Made by a program: the position numbers and the translations under genes. From NCBI GenBank assembly GCA_035487295.1, contig DATHMH010000034.1:124001-188000 (forward strand): DNA of 64,000 nt. The letters are read 5' to 3'. The stretch is from QIAW01 sp035487295 (GTDB taxonomy: Bacteria; Acidobacteriota; Terriglobia; Terriglobales; Acidobacteriaceae). Under the pieces are notes generated by a model. That model was not told where the DNA came from. It worked only from the letters and a program-made list of their open reading frames with translations, and ran no database searches. Positions 7,549-15,875 of this stretch are shown here, one piece after another. Within the stretch, counting starts at the first letter, position 1. Each line of letters begins with the position of its first letter.

Positions 7549-8709
7549 ATGTTTATTGACGAAACACGGATTAAAGTCAAAGCCGGCAATGGCGGCAACG
7601 GATGCGTGGCCTTTCGGCGCGAGAAGTTTGTGCCGCGTGGCGGGCCTTCAGGCGGCGACGGCGGCCGGGGTGGCGATGTGTGGATGGAATCCAGCGAGCG
7701 CCACAACACGCTCGTGCACTTCCGCTTCAATCCCGAGTACAAGGCCGGGCGCGGACGCCACGGCGAAGGCTCCAACAAGACCGGCGCCGAGGGCGAAGAC
7801 ATCACGCTGAAGGTCCCGGTGGGAACGATTCTCTACGACGAAAATACCGGCGAGCGCATCCACGATTTTTCCCGCCCTGATGAGCGCATTGTCATCGCCC
7901 GCGGCGGGCGCGGCGGCCGGGGCAATGCCCGCTTTGCCACCTCCACCCACCAGGCCCCGCGCGAGCACGAGCCGGGAAAGCTGGGCGAAGAGCGCGTCTA
8001 CCGGCTGGAGCTGAAGCTGCTGGCCGACGTGGGGCTGGTGGGATATCCCAATGTGGGAAAGTCAACGCTCATCTCGCGCATCAGCGCGGCGCGGCCCAAG
8101 ATTGCCGATTATCCTTTTACCACGCTGGAGCCGAACCTGGGCGTGGTCTCCATCGGCAATCCCTCCGACCCGGGATACAACAGCTTTGTGGTCGCAGATA
8201 TCCCCGGGCTCATCGAAGGCGCGCACACCGGCGCCGGCCTCGGCACCCAGTTCCTGCGCCACATCGAGCGCACCCGCCTGCTGGTACACATGATTGATGT
8301 AAGCGACGGCAGCGGCAGGCCCGACCCGGTGCAGGATTTTGAGGTCATCGAGAGCGAACTTGAGAGCTTTGGCGCCGGCCTGGAAGAAAAACCCATGATC
8401 GTAGTGGCCTCGAAAATTGACGCGCTGCAGAATTTTTCGGCGGCGTCGGTGGACGAGGTTCCCGCCAAAAAAACAGCGGCAGCGAAGAAGAAATCCGCCA
8501 AAAAATCGCGCTCGGCCAAGACATCCAGCCGCAGCACGGCCGCCAGGCGCGCTCCCAGGAAATTAGAAAACAAGCTGCAGCGGCTGGAAAAATATTGTAA
8601 GAAGAAAAAATTGGAGTTGTTCCCCATCTCCGCCGTCACCGGCGAGGGTATTGACGCGCTCAAATACGCGCTGGCGAAAAAGGTGCAGAAGCTACGCGGG
8701 CGAAATTGA
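7549..8709 (+). CDS. obg: GTPase Obg/CgtA with basic insertion in the G domain
   Basis: 386 residues. The N-terminal Obg fold (residues 1-158) is Gly-rich, with FIDETRIKVKAGNGGNGCVA and PRGGPSGGDGGRGGDV. The G domain follows with G1 GYPNVGKST, switch region DYPFTTLEPNLG, G3 DIPGLIEGA and a G4-like SKID (residue 288). Between G4 and the G5-like ISAVTGEG (about 359) sits an inserted stretch of some 45 residues (about 300-345), very rich in Lys, Ala, Ser and Arg and not normal in Obg. The protein acts in 50S ribosome assembly and the stringent response. It follows rplU-rpmA in the usual order but is separated by a terminator, so it needs its own promoter or read-through. Confidence 0.95.
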   Translation: MFIDETRIKVKAGNGGNGCVAFRREKFVPRGGPSGGDGGRGGDVWMESSERHNTLVHFRFNPEYKAGRGRHGEGSNKTGAEGEDITLKVPVGTILYDENTGERIHDFSRPDERIVIARGGRGGRGNARFATSTHQAPREHEPGKLGEERVYRLELKLLADVGLVGYPNVGKSTLISRISAARPKIADYPFTTLEPNLGVVSIGNPSDPGYNSFVVADIPGLIEGAHTGAGLGTQFLRHIERTRLLVHMIDVSDGSGRPDPVQDFEVIESELESFGAGLEEKPMIVVASKIDALQNFSAASVDEVPAKKTAAAKKKSAKKSRSAKTSSRSTAARRAPRKLENKLQRLEKYCKKKKLELFPISAVTGEGIDALKYALAKKVQKLRGRN

Positions 8710-8814
8710 CCGATGAATCCATGGGCAGGAAAAGCCGTGTTTCTCAACACTTTGTGGAACCTGAAAAGGCTATAGCAACTTTGAAAATGCTCCAGGACGC
8801 GGCGTCTGGGGAGA

Positions 8815-10836
8815 TTATTTTCGAAAAAAGGCTTCCACTTCCCCAAGATCGCTCGACTTGCGGTAATTCGGAAGGCTCTCGAGGAAGACTTTGCCATATG
8901 CCTTCTTGCTGATGCGGTTATCCAGCAGGGTAAGCGCGCCGCGATCCTGGAGTGAACGGATCAACCGTCCAAATCCTTGCTTCAACGCAATGACGGCGGC
9001 GGGCACCTGGTAATCGAAGAAGGCGTTTCCACCCTCGGAATCAATCGCGCGAATGCGCGCCGCCACCACCGGATCGTTTGGAACGGCAAATGGCAGGCGG
9101 TCAATAATCACGCAGCTCAGTTGTTCGCCCTGCACGTCGACCCCTTGCCAGAACGAGGAAGTTGCGAACAGGACGGCATTCGGCGTCATACGGAATTCTT
9201 CCAGCAAGGCGTTACGCGGGGCCCGGCCCTGAATCAGCATGGGGAAAGCCAGCTCGCCCAGCAGGCGGTCGTGAATCTCGTGCATCTGGGCGTAGCTGGT
9301 GAACAGGCAAAACGCGCGTCCACGAGAAATTTCAAGCAGGCGCCGGATGCATTCCGCCGCTCGCGGAACAAATTGCGTCGAACGCGGATCAGGCAAATCC
9401 GGAGGCGTGTACAAGATCGCCTGCGAGGCATAGTCAAAATGCGATGGCACAACCAGCTCGCGCGCATTTTCCAGGCCCAGGCGCTTGCGGATGTAATCAA
9501 AGCCATTGCTGACGGCCAGGGTTGCGGAAGTCAGCACAGCGGTTTCAAGTTTGGAAAACAAGCACTCACGCAGAATTTGCGAGACGTCAATGGGCGTGGC
9601 CTGCAGAAAAACGTTCTTGTTTCCGCCACCGGCGCGCCTGCCGGGCAGCTCGCCTCCACGGCGCTCGATCCAAAATACGGTATTGCGGTCGGCGGATTCG
9701 AGCAGAAATGCCAGCTGCATGCGCAACTCATCGGTGCGGCGAGAGAAGTTGAAGACTTCTTCCGGTTTCTGTGGAATAAGCTCCAGCTCGGCGTGCAGGC
9801 GCTCCAGGGCCTTTAATAAGCCGTGGTATTCGTCGCCATGTTCTTCCAAAAAACCGCGGCGGTTGGTGAAGGCAAAGCGGCCCTCGCCGGGGGGCAAAAG
9901 CGAAAAGAAAAACTGCGCCCGCTCAACCAGGCTGCGGGTCGCTGACTGCACACCAGGAGCGAACGCCCCCTTTAATTTAAGGGTTGTTTCCACATCGCGC
10001 ACCAGGTCGTTGAACCGCAAATTGCTGACCGTGATTCCAAAGTAGCTGCCGGCTACGTCTTCCAATTCGTGGGCTTCATCGAAGATGACCGAGCCGTATT
10101 CGGGCAAAATTCCGCCCTCACCCACGTCTTCGGTCATCAGCTTGATGGCGAGATCAGCGAAGAAGAGATGATGATTCACAATGATGATGTCGCTCTCGAC
10201 GGCGCGGCGGTGCATCTCAGTGATGAAGCAACGATCGAACTGGCGGCACTTGGAGCCGGTGCAGGCGTCGGCGCGGGCATCAAGCTTATGCCATAGAATG
10301 CTGTTTTCCGGCAGCCCGGCAATTTCGGCGCGGTCGCCGTTGAGCGTGGTCTTTTCCCACTCTGCGATCGAACGGAACTGGTTGATCTCTTCCAGGCCGT
10401 TCAGCACCGGTTGCTGGCTCAGGTCATAGAGCTTCTGGCGGCAAAGATAGTTGTTGCGTCCTTTCATGTAACAGACGCGCAGGCCGGGGAAATGCTTTTC
10501 CAGGAAGGGAACGTCTTTAAAAAACAGTTGCTCCTGCAGGTTCTTGGTTCCCGTAGAGATGATCACACGTTTTCCCGAGCGGATCACCGGAACCAGATAA
10601 GCCAGTGTCTTCCCCGTACCCGTTCCGGCTTCCACCAGCAGATGGCGTTTCTCGCGCAGCGCTTCTTCTACCGCCTGGGCCATTTGCAGTTGGCCGCGGC
10701 GGAATTCGTAGGCCGGATGGGTTTTGGCGAGCAGGCCTCCGGGGGCAAAGAACTGGTGCAGCGAGACCTGATATGCCGCCTTTGCGGAAGGCTGGCTTGC
10801 CGTGGGGAGCTGGGCGGGTTGGGAGGGAGCGGACAC
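8815..10836 (-). CDS. dinG: ATP-dependent helicase, DinG/XPD family
   Basis: 673 residues from a GTG start. Motifs in order: Q-like EFRRGQLQMAQAV, Walker A EAGTGTGKT (69-77), DEAH box in VIFDEAHELEDVAG (253-256), and late motifs FATSSFWQGVDVQGEQLSCV and KQGFGRLIRSLQDRG. Cysteines 132, 192, 197 and 203 are placed as in the 4Fe-4S cluster of DinG/XPD helicases, so it should be a 5'-3' SF2 helicase acting on R-loops or damaged DNA. It lacks the N-terminal exonuclease domain of the DinG form in Firmicutes. It converges with obg and diverges from der. Confidence 0.9.
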   Translation of the reverse strand: MSAPSQPAQLPTASQPSAKAAYQVSLHQFFAPGGLLAKTHPAYEFRRGQLQMAQAVEEALREKRHLLVEAGTGTGKTLAYLVPVIRSGKRVIISTGTKNLQEQLFFKDVPFLEKHFPGLRVCYMKGRNNYLCRQKLYDLSQQPVLNGLEEINQFRSIAEWEKTTLNGDRAEIAGLPENSILWHKLDARADACTGSKCRQFDRCFITEMHRRAVESDIIIVNHHLFFADLAIKLMTEDVGEGGILPEYGSVIFDEAHELEDVAGSYFGITVSNLRFNDLVRDVETTLKLKGAFAPGVQSATRSLVERAQFFFSLLPPGEGRFAFTNRRGFLEEHGDEYHGLLKALERLHAELELIPQKPEEVFNFSRRTDELRMQLAFLLESADRNTVFWIERRGGELPGRRAGGGNKNVFLQATPIDVSQILRECLFSKLETAVLTSATLAVSNGFDYIRKRLGLENARELVVPSHFDYASQAILYTPPDLPDPRSTQFVPRAAECIRRLLEISRGRAFCLFTSYAQMHEIHDRLLGELAFPMLIQGRAPRNALLEEFRMTPNAVLFATSSFWQGVDVQGEQLSCVIIDRLPFAVPNDPVVAARIRAIDSEGGNAFFDYQVPAAVIALKQGFGRLIRSLQDRGALTLLDNRISKKAYGKVFLESLPNYRKSSDLGEVEAFFRK

Positions 10837-10853
10837 AGCGAGTCTGCGACTCT

Positions 10854-10859
10854 TATAAT
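10854..10859 (+). promoter_or_regulatory. Consensus -10 box upstream of der
   Basis: A perfect TATAAT lies in the divergent gap between the helicase gene and der, about 50 bp before the der coding region. No good -35 hexamer is found at 16-18 bp, so the promoter is only half supported. Confidence 0.4.
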
Positions 10860-10910
10860 AGAGCTTCTTTCATAAACGCGGTCATGCAATCGCAATCCTG
10901 AGGCAATTTT

Positions 10911-12350
10911 CTGAAGAAAACCCACTACGATTTATCGCAACACGGCATTGCTACCGTCGCCATCGTTGGCCGCCCTAACGTGGGCAAATCCACGCTGTTT
11001 AACCGTCTGATAGGCTCGCGACGCTCCATCGTGGGCGATGAGCCCGGCATCACCCGCGACCGCATCTATGGCGAGGCTGAATGGCGCGGCCGCAGCCTGC
11101 GGGTGATCGATACCGGCGGTATTATCCCTGACGACCGTGAGCTGATTCCCGCCGAGATCCTTCGCCAGGCTAAGGCCGCTTTAGCGGAGGCGCAGGCAGT
11201 TGTTCTGGTAGTGGATGGCCGCAGCGAACTGGCCGCGCCCGATATCGATTTGGCGCGCATGTTGCTGCGCTCGGGAGCGAATCTCTTTCTGGCGGTCAAC
11301 AAAATTGATACTCCCAAGATGGAAGCAGCTGCCGAAAACTTTCGCCGGCTGGGGATTAAGAACTTATATCCGGTTTCTGCCGAGCATGGGCTTGGGCTTG
11401 ATGAGCTGCTGGATGCGGTCGTAGAGTCATTGCCCCCATCAGCCCCGGGAGAAACTCGTGTGGCACAGGCGTCCTCGCCTGTGCTGGATGAAACTCAGCC
11501 TGAAAGCGCACAGCCGGGGACGGCTGTGCCACACGAACCTGGCGAAACCAAAGTTGCCATTATTGGCCGGCCCAATGTCGGCAAATCAACTTTGCTAAAC
11601 AGGCTTACAGGCAGCTCGCGCGCGATCGTCTCGCCCATTCCGGGTACAACGCGGGATGCAGTGGACGAACTGGTGGAGCGCGACGGGCAACGCTTTCGTT
11701 TTATTGATACCGCCGGCATTCGCCGCAAGGGCAAAACCAGGCTCATGGCTGAGAAGCTTTCGGTGGTGATGGCGCGCAAACACCTGGAAGCGGCCGACGT
11801 GGCCCTCATGGTGGTGGATGCATCCGAGGGGGTCACCGCAACCGACGCCACCATTGCCGGTTACGCCCACGAAAGCGGCAGATCTTTAATTGTGATCGTC
11901 AACAAATGGGACCTGCTTACGACGAAGCGCACCGATGGCAAATCCCCTGCCGATCGCAGCGTCTTCGAGCAGCAGGCGCGAGACGTGCTGAAGTTTCTCA
12001 GCTACGCGCCAATCTTGTTTGTCTCCGCCAGCGAAGGCGCAGGCGTGGACAAGATTTTTTCCACCCTGGAAAAAGTCGCCGCCGAACGGCGCAAGCGCAT
12101 TACCACCGGCGAGATGAACCGCTTCCTGAAACATGTGGATTTCGAGCGCGCCTCGGTGCCCAGCTCGCGCCGCGTACGCATTCTGTATCTGACGCAGGCG
12201 GCGGTGGCGCCGCCTACGTTCATCCTTTTCACGGACCGCGATGTGAAGCTGCACTTTTCTTATCAACGCTTTCTGGAAAACCAGATTCGCAAGAGCTTCG
12301 GTTTTTTAGGGACGCCCATATGGATCAAGAACCGGGCCAGGAATGATTGA
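10911..12350 (+). CDS. der: GTPase Der (EngA), probable CTG start
   Basis: 479 residues if translation starts at CTG 10911. Two GTPase domains: the first has GRPNVGKS (residues 20-27), DTGGI and NKID; the second has GRPNVGKS, PGTTRD, DTAGI and NKWD. A KH-like C-terminal domain ends in FGFLGTPIWIKNRARND. Der acts in 50S assembly. The frame contains no ATG, GTG or TTG between the TGA at 10899 and the GTG at 10980, which lies inside the first P-loop and cannot be the start. CTG 10911 is 7 nt after TGAGG (10899-10903), a plausible ribosome-binding site. An in-frame ATG at 10884 is cut off by the TGA. The linker between the G domains is encoded by a palindromic repeat (11458-11534). Confidence 0.92.
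   Translation: MKKTHYDLSQHGIATVAIVGRPNVGKSTLFNRLIGSRRSIVGDEPGITRDRIYGEAEWRGRSLRVIDTGGIIPDDRELIPAEILRQAKAALAEAQAVVLVVDGRSELAAPDIDLARMLLRSGANLFLAVNKIDTPKMEAAAENFRRLGIKNLYPVSAEHGLGLDELLDAVVESLPPSAPGETRVAQASSPVLDETQPESAQPGTAVPHEPGETKVAIIGRPNVGKSTLLNRLTGSSRAIVSPIPGTTRDAVDELVERDGQRFRFIDTAGIRRKGKTRLMAEKLSVVMARKHLEAADVALMVVDASEGVTATDATIAGYAHESGRSLIVIVNKWDLLTTKRTDGKSPADRSVFEQQARDVLKFLSYAPILFVSASEGAGVDKIFSTLEKVAAERRKRITTGEMNRFLKHVDFERASVPSSRRVRILYLTQAAVAPPTFILFTDRDVKLHFSYQRFLENQIRKSFGFLGTPIWIKNRARND
11458..11534. repeat. Palindromic repeat element inside the der coding region
   Basis: Two perfect hairpins, GCACAGGCG-TCCT-CGCCTGTGC (11463-11484) and GCACAGCCG-GGGA-CGGCTGTGC (11508-11529), face each other inside an outer 11-bp inverted repeat, GTGTGGCACAG (11458-11468) and CTGTGCCACAC (11524-11534). 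Such paired palindromes are typical of intergenic REP/BIME-like elements. Here the element is read in frame and forms most of the linker between the two Der GTPase domains. Confidence 0.85.
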
Positions 12351-12360
12351 GTCTTTGAAT

Positions 12361-12496
12361 CATCGGGTCATCGGGTCATTGGGTCATTGGGTCATTTTAG
12401 AATTTGTAATTGAGTAATTTTGCCACGTGAAATAGCAGATCAAGGTTTAGTGAACGCCTTAAAATGCCCAATTCTGCAATTAAACAATTACTCAAT
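12361..12496. repeat. Tandem and inverted repeats after der
   Basis: 12361-12396 holds four near-identical 8-mers of the type ATYGGGTC. It is followed by an 11-bp inverted repeat, ATTGAGTAATT (12409-12419) and AATTACTCAAT (12486-12496), with a 66-bp centre. No gene is seen in this gap. Confidence 0.6.
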
Positions 12497-12538
12497 GTTC
12501 ATCGATTTCTGCCATAATTCAGGAATTCAGGAGGGCCT

Positions 12539-12919
12539 ATGGGACGCGCATTAGGATTAATCGGATTGCTGATTGTGCTGGTCGTGGGAGCGTACCTTTA
12601 TACCCAGCAGGCGAAGAGCTCTTCCATGGGCGCGGGCAATCCGCGGGCTGCGATCGATGTTACCGGAGTAAAAATGGACCTGCTGCATATGGCCCAGGCA
12701 GAGCGCTCTTTTTTCGCCCGAGAGAATCATTATGCCTCGCTCGATGATCTGCACTCCTCCGGCGATTTGGTTGTGTTCAGCGATCATCGTGGCCCTTACA
12801 CCTATTCCGTCAGCTACAACGACAGCAGTTTTCGCATTACCGCAACCTACGGCGGCGCAGCCAATCCTGAAGCACCGGCCAGTATGAGCATCGATGACAC
12901 CATGCAGGTGAGCAACTGA
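12539..12919 (+). CDS. Small membrane-anchored, type IV pilin-like protein
   Basis: 126 residues with a strong AGGAGGG ribosome-binding site at 12529-12535. A single N-terminal hydrophobic helix (residues 5-20, LGLIGLLIVLVVGAYL) is followed by a periplasmic domain. That domain contains MAQAERSFFARENHYASLDDL, the pattern seen after the first helix in many minor pilins and pseudopilins, where an aromatic residue is followed by YASLDDL. No canonical prepilin peptidase site (G-F-T-x-x-E) is present, so the similarity is structural at best. The domain ends in short beta-strand segments (YTYSVSYNDSSFRITATY). Function is unknown; it lies alone between repeats and the redox operon. Confidence 0.65.
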   Translation: MGRALGLIGLLIVLVVGAYLYTQQAKSSSMGAGNPRAAIDVTGVKMDLLHMAQAERSFFARENHYASLDDLHSSGDLVVFSDHRGPYTYSVSYNDSSFRITATYGGAANPEAPASMSIDDTMQVSN

Positions 12920-12998
12920 GAGCCGTATAAGTTCGAAATCGAGCAAATTTACAATCGCACGATTCTTCAGCCGTTGTGTGACCTAATGAATCGATGAC

Positions 12999-13568
12999 TC
13001 AATTATGTATATGCGGGCTCTGCGGAGGATTGTGAACGCGGGGCTTGTCTGACGGAATGTGCGAGCGCAATACTTTGACATCAAAGCTGACGGGCAAGTG
13101 TTTCGGGGGATAGCAGGCATGATCGCTGCATGCCTGGTAATCAAGCACCCCATGCACACGATAGTTTCCCGGTGTGGCGGTGCGCACTGCGCTCACGCTG
13201 GCTCGTACGGTGAATTCGCCGGAGTATACGCTGAGCTTCAGGCCGGGGGCAAAGCTGAGGCTGAGTTCGGTTCCTTCGGGGTAGGTCAGCTTCCCGACGC
13301 CAATATCCGTCGGCGGATCAAGCCTGAGCTTGGTGGGTATCTGCTCGTCGGAATTGGGGTGGTTGGAATTGATGTGGTATCCGCTCTTGATGCTGAAGTC
13401 CAGCTTAACTTGAGCCGGCCTGCCGGCACTCACGGTAATCTCGGCTACGGGCAATGCCGAGACGTAACCGGCGCTGGAAGCAGGACTAACAGTGAGCTCG
13501 TCCGCCGATGTCAGGCAGACCGGCGCCGAAACTAAAAGCAGGCACAAAAAGAGGCGAGTCAGTTTCAT
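12999..13568 (-). CDS. DsbD alpha-domain-like periplasmic protein
   Basis: About 189 residues from the ATG at 13568, chosen because it gives a signal peptide (MKLTRLFLCLLLVSAPVCLTS). The mature part is a beta-sandwich with GYHINSNHP, YPEGTELSL and VLDYQACSDHACYPP. The last string matches the YQxC...CYPP signature of the N-terminal (alpha) domain of DsbD, with Cys147 and Cys152 as the redox pair. It should receive electrons from the membrane and pass them to periplasmic thiols. It is the last gene of a three-gene set with a TlpA-type thioredoxin and CcdA. The C-terminal tail is Pro/His-rich. Confidence 0.8.
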   Translation of the reverse strand: MKLTRLFLCLLLVSAPVCLTSADELTVSPASSAGYVSALPVAEITVSAGRPAQVKLDFSIKSGYHINSNHPNSDEQIPTKLRLDPPTDIGVGKLTYPEGTELSLSFAPGLKLSVYSGEFTVRASVSAVRTATPGNYRVHGVLDYQACSDHACYPPKHLPVSFDVKVLRSHIPSDKPRVHNPPQSPHIHN

Positions 13569-13604
13569 AATCAGAGAATCTTCAATATAACCGGTGTCCG
13601 CTTC

Positions 13605-13636
13605 AAGTAGCGCCGGCTTTCTCGATGCTGTCGTGT
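13605..13636. repeat. 32-bp dispersed element, degenerate copy
   Basis: AAGTAGCGCCGGC, 9 variable bases and GCTGTCGTGT. The same 13-mer, spacing and tail recur at 57795-57826. The copy here has lost the inner palindrome. Confidence 0.5.
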
Positions 13637-13701
13637 ACAGTTGCCACGTCCCCAAATTTGCCGGGGGATTCTCAACACCTCGACATATTATATAAATCGC
13701 T

Positions 13702-14292
13702 CTATTGTGCTCCAGTATTGCCGGCAGACGCGGTTAGCAACGGTGCGGCTATGGCTTTCTTGATATCGTCTTCCAAATCGCGCCGGTCCCTGAGTCCTAG
13801 CGTCATGTCCACAATTTTGCCGTTGCGATCAATGAAGAAACTAGTAGGAAGTCCATCAACTCCTCCATAGGCATCGCCTACTTTTTCGGTACCTTGCACA
13901 ATGGTGTAATTGATGTTCATTTCTTTAACGAACTTGGCAATCTCGTCATGGCTGCCGGCGTCGTCCATGGAGACCCCAACGATTTCCAGTCCCTGAGGCT
14001 GATATTGCTTGTAAAAATCCACCAGCCACGGCGTCTCAACCTTGCACCCACCACACCAGGTTGCCCAAAAGTTCAGCAATACTGCTTTCCCGCGATAACT
14101 GGACAGCTTGACTGCCTTGCCATCCAGGGTGATGAGCTCGAAATCGGGCGCTATGCTGCCCTTCAGGGCCGATTCCTGCTCCGGCGCACCTGTGCCGGCC
14201 TGCACGTTGTTGCGCGAAACGCGCGCGCCTACGTAGACCATGAAAGCTACTGCAAGTATGATGACGAATAGAACGATGACATTACGTTTCAT
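13702..14292 (-). CDS. TlpA/ResA-type thioredoxin
   Basis: 196 residues. An N-terminal membrane anchor (residues 4-23) is followed by an AhpC/TSA-like thioredoxin fold: APDFELITLDGKAVKLSSYR, then LLNFWATWCGGCKVETPWL with the redox pair Cys80/Cys83, and the cis-Pro loop GLPTSFFIDRNGKI. Such proteins are membrane-tethered periplasmic thiol reductants in cytochrome c maturation or general disulfide reduction. It sits 16 nt after ccdA and can stand in for the DsbD gamma domain. The last 15 residues are low-complexity. Confidence 0.9.
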   Translation of the reverse strand: MKRNVIVLFVIILAVAFMVYVGARVSRNNVQAGTGAPEQESALKGSIAPDFELITLDGKAVKLSSYRGKAVLLNFWATWCGGCKVETPWLVDFYKQYQPQGLEIVGVSMDDAGSHDEIAKFVKEMNINYTIVQGTEKVGDAYGGVDGLPTSFFIDRNGKIVDMTLGLRDRRDLEDDIKKAIAAPLLTASAGNTGAQ

Positions 14293-14308
14293 AAAAAGGG
14301 CCCTGCCT

Positions 14309-15049
14309 TCATAAGAATTTTTCCACGATGCTCTGGAAAAAAGGGAGCTTATTCAACCAGCCATTGATTTTTAAAAAGTGTCCGGAAACAATCAACACAC
14401 CCAGCGCCATCATGATCACGCCGCTGCCAACTTCGATTTTGTGCAGATGCTGACGGATGCGGGTATAAAAAGCGAAGAAGCGTCCGATAGCGAGCGTAGT
14501 GAGCAGAAACGGCACGGCTAATCCCAGCGAGTAGAGCCCCAGGAGAAAAATACTCCTCATGAGCCCTCCCTGCACCGCAGCCATGCCCAGAATAACACTC
14601 AGGATCGGTCCTACACAGGGGCTCCATCCGAAGGCGAATGCCAGTCCTACCAAAAAGGCCCCGGCCAGAGAAGCGTTGGCCTTCAGGCTGTGCATGCGTT
14701 TATCGGCGTAGAGCATCTTGATGGGAACCAATCCCGTCAGGTGCAGCCCGAACAGGATAATGACAACACCGCCGATCCGCAATAAAACGCTGCGATGGGT
14801 TCCGAAGAGCGAACCTACGCCGGCGGCAGCTGCTCCCAGAGAGACAAATATGACGCTGAACCCCAGAATAAACATGATGGAATTCAGCAACACCACTTTG
14901 CGCAATTGCGGGGCGCCTTCTTTCAACTCTTCCATCCCAGCCCCAGAGATCAGCGATACATACCCCGGAACCAGCGGAAGAACACAGGGCGAGACGAACG
15001 AAATCAGCCCGGCAAAAAACGCAGCAATGGGTAAAGGTAGCGAGGACAT
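14309..15049 (-). CDS. ccdA: CcdA/DsbD-beta transmembrane electron carrier
   Basis: 246 residues with six or more hydrophobic helices. The paired Cys motifs of the family are present: SFVSPCVLPLVPGYVSLISG (Cys22) and AFGWSPCVGPILSVIL (Cys145), with Pro on both sides. CcdA moves reducing equivalents from cytoplasmic thioredoxin across the membrane. It is the first gene of the operon with the TlpA-like and DsbD-alpha-like genes, and that order supports a split DsbD system. Confidence 0.92.
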   Translation of the reverse strand: MSSLPLPIAAFFAGLISFVSPCVLPLVPGYVSLISGAGMEELKEGAPQLRKVVLLNSIMFILGFSVIFVSLGAAAAGVGSLFGTHRSVLLRIGGVVIILFGLHLTGLVPIKMLYADKRMHSLKANASLAGAFLVGLAFAFGWSPCVGPILSVILGMAAVQGGLMRSIFLLGLYSLGLAVPFLLTTLAIGRFFAFYTRIRQHLHKIEVGSGVIMMALGVLIVSGHFLKINGWLNKLPFFQSIVEKFL

Positions 15050-15221
15050 GAGACCAGCTTTAATTGTAACAATCCCTGCCCATTAGACGTACAAAGTATG
15101 TCGAAGTGTGCGGCAATTCGGGGCATTATGCCTGGTTGAGGAAATGCAACGCTCTGCCCACCGAAAAGAGAAATCCGGCCGTTTGCCTAAGCCATCCGGC
15201 AAAGACCAAACCGAAAGAAAG

Positions 15222-15695
15222 TTACTGCTCCTTGGGCTCCAGCGTGGAGTTGTCTTCCATAATGCCCAAGCGAATTGGCGGGTGTTTCCGCAACCCTGTC
15301 CAGGTCTCGGCCACAACGATGGAATTGCCGGGATTTTGCGGATCATAGCGGATGGAAGCGGGCACCCCGATGCGGCAATTCTTGGTGTCAACGTATTGCT
15401 GCAAATTGGTGACATCTTGCGACGCTTCGTAGGTGACGCCGGCAACGTCGTAGTGAAAAATCAGCATTTGCGCCGGTCCCGAAGGCTTCGTCTTGGCATG
15501 GGTAGCGTCCGTCGGCAGCTCGCAGACGTCAATGATGGTGCCATCAATGATGCGGCCGTTGTTGGCCAGCCAGAGACGGCGTTCGTGCTCACGCTCTTGC
15601 GGCGTCTTGCGCCTGCTGTACAGCCAATAGGCTGCAGCCGCGGCCAGAGCGGTTACGGCGGTCAGAACAATAGGATAGAAACGAAGTGGGCTCAT
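15222..15695 (-). CDS. DUF3592-like membrane-anchored protein
   Basis: 157 residues with one N-terminal helix (about residues 7-24) and a soluble domain containing NGRIIDGTIIDVCELPT, ILIFHYDVAGVTYEASQDV-like strands and VPASIRYDPQNPGNSIV. The last string is the typical VxVxYdPxNP motif of DUF3592 proteins. The function of the family is unknown. It is probably a small periplasmic or cytoplasmic beta domain held at the membrane. Confidence 0.7.
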   Translation of the reverse strand: MSPLRFYPIVLTAVTALAAAAAYWLYSRRKTPQEREHERRLWLANNGRIIDGTIIDVCELPTDATHAKTKPSGPAQMLIFHYDVAGVTYEASQDVTNLQQYVDTKNCRIGVPASIRYDPQNPGNSIVVAETWTGLRKHPPIRLGIMEDNSTLEPKEQ

Positions 15696-15722
15696 CGTGC
15701 TTGCTTTTCAGGTCGAAGGGCC

Positions 15723-15742
15723 TTCGTCACTTGGGTGACGAA
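15723..15742. other. Perfect hairpin upstream of the DUF3592-like gene
   Basis: TTCGTCAC (15723-15730), loop TTGG, GTGACGAA (15735-15742). It lies in the gap before the minus-strand DUF3592-like gene and after the transaldolase gene. It could be a weak terminator of the latter, but there is no clear T run. Confidence 0.35.
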
Positions 15743-15875
15743 CCTTGCAGTTTACCTAAGCTACTACAGAACTGGGCAAATCTGAATCCGACAATCTGCT
15801 TAGATGCTCAGCCGGCAGCTTACGTTTCGGCTTAATTCGACTGCACGCCGCAAACTTGCTCAACGCCCAGACGCC

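Noticed and set aside
8815..10836. DinG-type helicase as a CRISPR-associated (type IV) or defence gene
   Set aside because: It sits among housekeeping genes, has the normal Fe-S XPD-like layout and no neighbouring cas genes.
10980..10982. GTG as the der start codon
   Set aside because: It lies inside the first GTP-binding loop and would remove the start of that motif.
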